Source of the DNA: Sporisorium sorghi
Lineage: Eukaryota; Basidiomycota; Ustilaginomycetes; Ustilaginales; Ustilaginaceae
Length of the DNA: 64,000 nucleotides
Assembly: GCA_023212695.1 (NCBI GenBank)
Contig: JALCCG010000092.1
Span: forward strand, 1 to 64,000
Reading direction: 5' to 3'
In this document: in pieces, positions 59,474 through 64,000 of the stretch
Layout: each line of letters begins with the position of its first letter
Numbering within the stretch: position 1 is the stretch's first letter
Notes under the pieces: generated by a model
The model's database searches: none
The model's input: only the letters and a program-made list of their open reading frames with translations
What the model was told of the DNA's origin: nothing
Translations under genes and position numbers: made by a program

Positions 59474-59920
59474 ATGCCAGTCCCTCAAGGTTCTCCGACT
59501 CAAGAGCACTCCTCTGCCTCCCACGTGCCTCCTCATCAGCAAGCTGGGAGCACGTACACAGCAAGGTCTCCGGAAGCACCCTCTTCCACGTTCCAGCTCA
59601 CTCCGCTTGAACAGAGCTCTCTCCTCAACAAAACGATTCGAGCAACCTACGAAGGGTTCCTTGCCACAGGATACATTGGTTCTGTCATAGGAGCCTCGTG
59701 GATTGCTGTGTGTCACCCGAGGACATTTGCCAGCAATATGTTGTGTTGGCACCGCACTTCTAGCAAAGTCCAGAGATACTTGGCTTGGTCGATCATCTCG
59801 GTACCAGGTGTGCTGTCCATCCGGAACGCCATAAGGTGCGCAGATCAAAAGCGGGACCGCATCATTGACGGGGTTTTCGAGCCGTACAAACAAGCCGCAC
59901 AAGCGCCGGTCACGCCCTAG
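59474..59920 (+). CDS. Small membrane-like protein, family member A (148 aa)
   Basis: Unbroken frame. The polar Ser/Pro/Gln-rich N-terminus (1-48) has no signal peptide. Then comes LLNKTIRATYEGFLATGYIG, with a hydrophobic segment at about 62-80 ending VCHPRTFASNMLC, and a second hydrophobic segment at about 102-119 (YLAWSIISVPGVLSI). The C-terminus is charged and ends in APVTP. VCHPR-x6-LC aligns position by position with VCRPR-x6-NC in the 63174 gene. No known domain was recognised. It is the first of a plus-strand run of small genes. Confidence 0.6.
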   Translation: MPVPQGSPTQEHSSASHVPPHQQAGSTYTARSPEAPSSTFQLTPLEQSSLLNKTIRATYEGFLATGYIGSVIGASWIAVCHPRTFASNMLCWHRTSSKVQRYLAWSIISVPGVLSIRNAIRCADQKRDRIIDGVFEPYKQAAQAPVTP

Positions 59921-60278
59921 TCGATCCCCTTTCAGCTCACTTCGAAGTTGGCCAGCAAAAAGCTTGAGCTGGATCTTTCGGCGCCCTTGCAATGCATCTG
60001 ATCTTACCACCTGTCCCTTTGTGCGAAGCCACTAAAAGCTGCAATCGTGCAGGAGGAGGAGACATTCTCAGCACGCTCAGCGAAGGTGCTGTCAGTGCCA
60101 CAATGAGCCCGTTCGTGCAGATTCAACTCGCTATCCCGGTCAGCTCACACCTTATAAGCCTCAACCCGTCCAATGTTTTCCCTCCCTTCTTCCATCATCC
60201 TGAGCACTTTGTCGTTCTATCCATCCGCTTCTCCATCCCCTTATTCATCTCTATCCTACTCTATCATCTCTCATCACA
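59921..60278. other. Promoter region of small gene B
   Basis: Spacer of 358 bp containing TATAAG at 60153-60158, followed by a C/T-rich leader (CCCTCCCTTCTTCC at about 60180), which recurs before gene C. Confidence 0.5.
60153..60158 (+). promoter_or_regulatory. TATA-like box of small gene B
   Basis: TATAAG, 121-126 bp upstream of the ATG at 60279. Confidence 0.35.
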
Positions 60279-60651
60279 ATGTCAAGCTCGGAAGGCTCAT
60301 CCGCTCTAGGACCTGTCTCTGGCATCGACTCTACGTCAAACACGGCAACCCTTGCGAGCAAAGCACTTGCCACACTTCTCTACATTCAAGACGAGTTGAA
60401 CAATCTGATCAAGGAAGCCGATCAAATAATCTACACTCCCCTCGACACCGGCTACGGATTCAAACTTGCAGGAGGGCATTATCGTAGGAGCTTTGTCCAT
60501 TCTACTCTATCGCCTTAGGTCGATTGTTGCGAGGGTAATCTGGTGGTACTGCAGTGCAGGGAGAGTCTGGAGGCATTCGGATGGGGCTAGCGGAACGATG
60601 TCAGCTCTGAGGGTAAAATGGGAGGCCTCAGTAGGCAATTGTAGGGAATGA
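60279..60651 (+). pseudogene. Small family member B, apparently frameshifted
   Basis: The open frame from the ATG at 60279 runs 79 codons (to 60518). Its first residues MSSSEGSSALG match MSSTEGPSAQG of gene C at 8 of 11 positions. Up to LDTGYGF at about residue 61 it resembles the family, then it becomes polar and stops. In the +1 frame from about 60466 a hydrophobic stretch appears (GIIVGALSILLYRLRSIVA) and continues to 60651, giving a combined length near 123 codons and the expected layout. A single-base insertion, a sequencing error or an unrecognised intron would explain this; no good GT...AG pair was seen at the junction. Confidence 0.5.
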
Positions 60652-61040
60652 GAGGGGAGGAAAGCCTGAAGTTTTCTGATTGGTCTGCCAGGTTCAAACA
60701 GGCTAAGCTATATATGCTGCAAACATTTCTTTCGACACCCCGCCAACACAAACATTGTATGAACAAAAGGGATGCTCTGAATGCAAATGCGAAGCAAGGT
60801 CCTCCGTGTCCATTTGATCGAACAATGGGAGATGGCGTGCACTTTTTCCCTCGTCCACTGTAGTGTGTGAACCTCATGCGACCTGCCAGAACACTGATCA
60901 AGCCATCATCCAGTTGAGATCTGGCGTCCACATCAAAGCAGCCTCGATCCGTTGCCTCATTGCCCTCCCTTCTTCCTTCTTCCACCGACCTCGCCCTTGT
61001 TCCCACCTTACCCCTATCATCCAGGCAACCGTTCATCACC
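60652..61040. other. Promoter region of small gene C
   Basis: About 390 bp. TATATATG lies at 60709-60716, some 325 bp before the ATG, and a C/T-rich leader (CCCTCCCTTCTTCC near 60963) resembles that of gene B. Confidence 0.5.
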
Positions 61041-61517
61041 ATGTCAAGCACCGAAGGGCCTTCGGCTCAAGGACGTCCTCCTGGCTCCGGACCTGCACGG
61101 AACGAGCCGACGGTACTGGATAGGGCAGCTGCAAAGCCTAAGCACTTTTTGGAGGAGACAGAAAAAGGATGGATGGATCAAATCCCCATCGACATTGGCT
61201 ATGGCATTCTAGTCGGAAAACCCTTCATTTTGATCGCAGGATGCGGGTGGCTCCTGTTCAGTAGAGCGTACCCGTACACTAAGAGGCTGACCGTGCCTCC
61301 ATACTTGCCCGACAGAAGTGACAGAAATCTGTTTTGGTTCGTTCTCTACGGACAAAATTTGGTTCGGACGCCGCACCAATTTCGAAAGGAGGTGGAAGAA
61401 AAGAAGAGGGCGGAATGCGAAAAGTCGAAGGCCCAGCTGAACAGCCTTGAGCATTGTAGCAGGCCACTCTCAGCTCTCTTCCATCACCGCTCTATGCTTT
61501 GCAATGTCAGACAGTGA
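61041..61517 (+). CDS. Small membrane-like protein, family member C (158 aa)
   Basis: The frame is open upstream to 60960, but the ATG at 61041 is chosen because it reproduces the ATGTCAAGC start of genes B and E. The polar N-terminus has no signal peptide (1-45). The hydrophobic segment at about 52-73 (IGYGILVGKPFILIAGCGWL) carries the family's G-Y-G, a Lys-Pro pair and then a Cys. A basic loop follows, then a second hydrophobic part at about 96-107 (NLFWFVLYGQNL), and a charged helix EVEEKKRAECEKSKAQL. The C-terminal 22 residues (SRPLSALFHHRSMLCNVRQ) look atypical and may reflect a shifted reading frame. No known domain. Confidence 0.6.
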   Translation: MSSTEGPSAQGRPPGSGPARNEPTVLDRAAAKPKHFLEETEKGWMDQIPIDIGYGILVGKPFILIAGCGWLLFSRAYPYTKRLTVPPYLPDRSDRNLFWFVLYGQNLVRTPHQFRKEVEEKKRAECEKSKAQLNSLEHCSRPLSALFHHRSMLCNVRQ

Positions 61518-62059
61518 CAGGCTTCGAGATAGCAAATGCTTTAGTCCATCGTGTCATCTGCAAAAGAAAGGGAGAGACTAGGCGAGCGACCTTGACCTAT
61601 TCAGTAGGGAAGGGAAATAAGATCTTGATCGGCCCTGCTGATTGAAAAAAGACTATCGAGGCTCTTTCGGCTATACGCAGAGAAGATACACGAGCGCAGG
61701 ACTAATCGCATGAATGCTTGCCTTCGTGTCAATCTTCCCATCTGGATTGCGATGATTGGACCTATGACAACACAGGTCAGACAATGGCACTTCGAAAAGG
61801 CGTAAGAAGCCATCGAGTCGAAACTTGTCAGATTTCTCAACAACTCAGAGTTGTCAGCTGCCAACGCACTCATCAGCTCTTAACCTTCAGCTGTCAACGC
61901 TCTAGTCAAGACGCAAGCGTCAAGTGGCAGTCTAACATCGGTTCTGGTCGTTGAGAGGCTCGATGGTGAAAAGTATATAGGATCGCTCGAAGTCGGCATC
62001 GTCTCTTCTCTGCGCAACCCTCTTTCACACAGCCTCCAGTCTCGAAACAGCCTATCGCC
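61518..62059. other. Promoter region of small gene D
   Basis: About 540 bp. Near 61855-61925 there are several imperfect copies of a (G)TCAGCTG(C/T)CAACGC-type motif (GTCAGCTGCCAACGCAC, TTCAGCTGTCAACGCTC), and a TATA-like box at 61974-61980. No other gene was recognised. Confidence 0.5.
61974..61980 (+). promoter_or_regulatory. TATA-like box of small gene D
   Basis: TATATAG, 80-86 bp upstream of the ATG at 62060. Confidence 0.45.
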
Positions 62060-62575
62060 ATGTCAGCTCCATCTTCCTCCCCCCACCAAGCTGTCAGCCG
62101 CACAGACGCCAACCGCCAACCGAACCCAACCAACCCCCCGCTCGACCCGTCCTCGCAGTTCGCCCAAGACCTGCACGCCTTCGTCGAGCGGCCCAAGACC
62201 CAGCCCCCCGAAGAGCTCGCCCGCCGCTGGGCCCTCAAAACCGGCCTCGCCATGCTCCAAGCACAATCCTACACCACGCAAGCCAAGTTCATCCTCACGC
62301 ACCCGATCGAGACGCGCATGGGCACGTGCACCGTCGGCAACGCGATGCTTCACACGGGCGTCATCTGGACGCTCTGCTGCCGCTCGAATTGGGTAGCTAA
62401 AGTGTCGACCGAGTGGATGAGGCTGACTAACGGGCCGCTGCGGTGGCTGGTGTACGCAGGTGCAACTTATCATTACCTCAATCCGCCGGTGCAGAAGGGG
62501 GATGCGCGGTTCTATGCACACAAGGCGGGGAAGTTTGTTGAGAGTGTGAAAGAGTCGATCAAGTCGTCAAGATAG
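62060..62575 (+). CDS. Small membrane-like protein, family member D (171 aa)
   Basis: Clear ORF with a strong C-ending-codon bias in its first half, unlike the later half. The Ser/Pro/Asn-rich N-terminus (1-48) has no signal peptide. The helical part WALKTGLAMLQAQSYTTQAK leads into FILTHPIETRMGTC, whose His-Pro followed eight residues later by Cys parallels HPRTFASNMLC of gene A. Moderately hydrophobic segments lie at 92-106 (VGNAMLHTGVIWTLCC) and 127-140 (LRWLVYAGATYHYL). The C-terminus is basic and charged (KAGKFVESVKESIKSSR). No known domain was recognised. Confidence 0.65.
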   Translation: MSAPSSSPHQAVSRTDANRQPNPTNPPLDPSSQFAQDLHAFVERPKTQPPEELARRWALKTGLAMLQAQSYTTQAKFILTHPIETRMGTCTVGNAMLHTGVIWTLCCRSNWVAKVSTEWMRLTNGPLRWLVYAGATYHYLNPPVQKGDARFYAHKAGKFVESVKESIKSSR

Positions 62576-63173
62576 ACACAATTCTTTCGCCTATGTCTCT
62601 CATGGAATCGCAACATCGTGGTAGGACATGTATGGCTTGGTTTGAGAATGCGTGTGTTGTCGAAATCTGTATGATGAGCAGTCGCGGTTCAGTTTAGATT
62701 TGGCGCTAAGCTTTTGGTGAGCAGAGTTTGACAGCTCGGCACGCCAAAGGAACCGTCATCCCGAGCAAAGTCCCTGTCTGTGCACCAGAGGAGTCGCACA
62801 TCCAGCAGCAGTGCAGATCTGGACGTGGCAGTGAAGGTTCTATGTTTGCTTCGAAGGCGCTCGTATGGGCGTGCATCTGCATGGCATCGAAGTTCCCGAA
62901 TCACAGGGGTTTCCTCGCCGAAGGGGTCCAAGCGTGAATCACTGGTTGGAGTGTGAAGACGTGTCAGATGTCTAACCTTGTTTGCTTGGGTTGCAGAGGA
63001 TTCAGCAAGGACGTGATAGGGCTATCGAAGGTCCCTTTGTCAATCTCTACTAGTCGTAGGTCTCTTTGAAGGGGAGAACGAGCGAGGCGTGGATGATTTT
63101 TATCTGTGAGGCACCTATAAGAAGTTCTGTTCGTGGCTCGAGAAGATGACGCTTTGACCGCCCGTTCACCATC
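62576..63173. other. Promoter region of small gene E
   Basis: About 600 bp without a gene-like frame; a 69-codon plus frame at 62728 is unsupported. TATAAG lies at 63116-63121. Confidence 0.5.
63116..63121 (+). promoter_or_regulatory. TATA-like box of small gene E
   Basis: TATAAG, 53-58 bp upstream of the ATG at 63174. Confidence 0.4.
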
Positions 63174-63920
63174 ATGTCAAGCACCACTTCCAGACCTTTT
63201 TCACCAACTGCTTCCATCATCGCAGATCACGAGACGCTACAATTGGCGCTCACGTTGATGTCTCTCCCCGCAACCTCCCATAGACCGGTCTCACCGCTTC
63301 TGCCGCTGCAGCAAGATTCGTTCTCGCCATCATCGATCGGGTTTTGGGTCGACCTGCCACCTCAAGACCTACCTTCAGACCAACCGTCTCCCACAAGCAT
63401 TAACGAGCAGCCACAAAGCCGATCTACCCGTCGTAGGGGCAGAATGTCAACAAACGGCGTCCGTCAGGGACTAGCGAACCTGCCCACCCCGCCTTGCCCA
63501 TTCGGCACGCAGCTCGAACCCTCCTCATCCTCCTCACGATCTACGCCGTATACTCACTCCCCTCCACAGCACCGTCGTCGTTTCGACCCGCGCCCAACAC
63601 GACGCGCGCTGTCTGTTGAAAACGACGAAGTCCCCCGTCCCGATCCGGACGAATTCTACACCACGCTTCTGTCCGCCTATCAGTCGGTCAAGAATCTCGC
63701 CGGGGTGTGGGGGGAGAAGGCAGCAGCGATACTAACGGACAATGGGAAGAAGGATCTGACGACGCAGCTGGTGAAAGTGGGACTGGGTGTGGTGGTGGTG
63801 TGCAGGCCGAGATGGGTGCTGGCTACGATGAACTGCTCGCTGGCAATGCTACGGGATCCTTGGAGGCTTTACCACCATACGTTTTACACTGCTGTTATTG
63901 CCAGAGTCCTCTTCTCCTAG
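63174..63920 (+). CDS. Small membrane-like protein, family member E (248 aa)
   Basis: Starts ATGTCAAGC like B and C. A long Ser/Pro/Arg-rich disordered part (1-155) includes basic runs (RSTRRRGRM, QHRRRFDPRPTRR). The C-terminal 90 residues look ordered: an amphipathic helix (EFYTTLLSAYQSVKNLAGVW), then a hydrophobic segment at about 198-210 (LVKVGLGVVVVCRPRW) with the VC-x-PR motif shared with gene A, then MNCSLAMLRDPWRLYHHTFY. The protein ends VIARVLFS, a hydrophobic C-terminus. No signal peptide or known domain. The stop codon lies 31 bp from the stop of the next, convergent gene. Confidence 0.6.
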   Translation: MSSTTSRPFSPTASIIADHETLQLALTLMSLPATSHRPVSPLLPLQQDSFSPSSIGFWVDLPPQDLPSDQPSPTSINEQPQSRSTRRRGRMSTNGVRQGLANLPTPPCPFGTQLEPSSSSSRSTPYTHSPPQHRRRFDPRPTRRALSVENDEVPRPDPDEFYTTLLSAYQSVKNLAGVWGEKAAAILTDNGKKDLTTQLVKVGLGVVVVCRPRWVLATMNCSLAMLRDPWRLYHHTFYTAVIARVLFS

Positions 63921-63951
63921 AAGCTTTGTTACATTCCTTCCAACGCAATCT

Positions 63952-64000
63952 TCACTCGTCGGAACTTAAATCGCTGTCATCTTCATCCTCTTCATCCTGC
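63952..64000 (-). CDS. C-terminal end of a gene that continues beyond the window
   Basis: Minus strand, 15 codons ending in TGA at 63954-63952. It reads QDEEDEDDSDLSSDE, an acidic tail of the sort common at the ends of nuclear or nucleolar proteins in this window. Only this fragment is visible, so no function can be given. Confidence 0.5.
   Translation of the reverse strand, partial: QDEEDEDDSDLSSDE

Noticed and set aside
1..64000. Transposons, CRISPR arrays, rRNA genes, telomeric repeats
   Set aside because: No reverse transcriptase, transposase, terminal repeats, spaced direct repeats or TTAGGG arrays were found when reading both strands.

Overview
The window is nuclear DNA of a fungus, most probably a smut (Ustilaginomycotina, Ustilago/Sporisorium-like). 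Reasons: long, mostly intron-free ORFs separated by 0.1-4 kb gaps; proteins with long Ser/Ala/Gln/Asp low-complexity stretches typical of smuts; a complete set of fungal housekeeping proteins (Cdc42, Mif2/CENP-C, Dpb11/Rad4, Pwp1, Rpf2, Pex12, Ubp14, Trm5, Gpi12, Trp2, SF3A1). The assignment is by recognition of protein families only; no species is claimed.

Layout. 1-3.4 kb: no convincing gene, probably the long leader of the next gene. 3.5-5.7 kb: unrecognised Ser/Ala-rich protein (+). 6.1-17.9 kb: five minus-strand genes in a row: a carboxy-muconate cyclase-like beta-propeller (first exon unresolved), SAM37/metaxin, mitochondrial tRNA 2-thiouridylase SLM3/MTU1, kinetochore MIF2, and the BRCT scaffold DPB11/rad4. 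A six-copy 11-bp repeat containing ACGCGA lies upstream of DPB11. 18.9-24.2 kb: a LisH-CTLH-CRA gene (+), then PWP1 (-) and RPF2 (+), two ribosome biogenesis genes that share a 393-bp divergent promoter. 24.4-28 kb: an S28 serine protease and CDC42 (both -). 28-32 kb: a 4-kb gene-free stretch. 32-38.7 kb: SIP5 (+), PEX12 (+), UBP14 (-). 39.3-46.4 kb: a multi-pass membrane protein (-) divergent from a Zn2Cys6 regulator (+). 46.5-58 kb: TRM5 (-), GPI12 (-), an unrecognised coiled-coil protein (+), TRP2 (-), SF3A1 (+).

58-64 kb is different. After SF3A1 comes a 256-bp string of perfect hairpins that looks like a structured RNA. It is followed by five or six small genes of 80-250 codons, mostly in tandem on the plus strand. 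Several start with the same codons, three or four have a TATA-like box, and they share a layout of a polar Pro/Ser-rich N-terminus followed by one or two hydrophobic segments. One copy looks frameshifted. I recognise none of them; this is the best candidate for an undescribed, fast-evolving gene family. The window ends inside the acidic C-terminus of a further minus-strand gene.

No rRNA, confident tRNA, CRISPR or transposon was found. Two poly(A) runs of exactly 63 nt (22642-22704, 48565-48627) and several shorter T tracts precede start codons, mostly with T on the coding strand.
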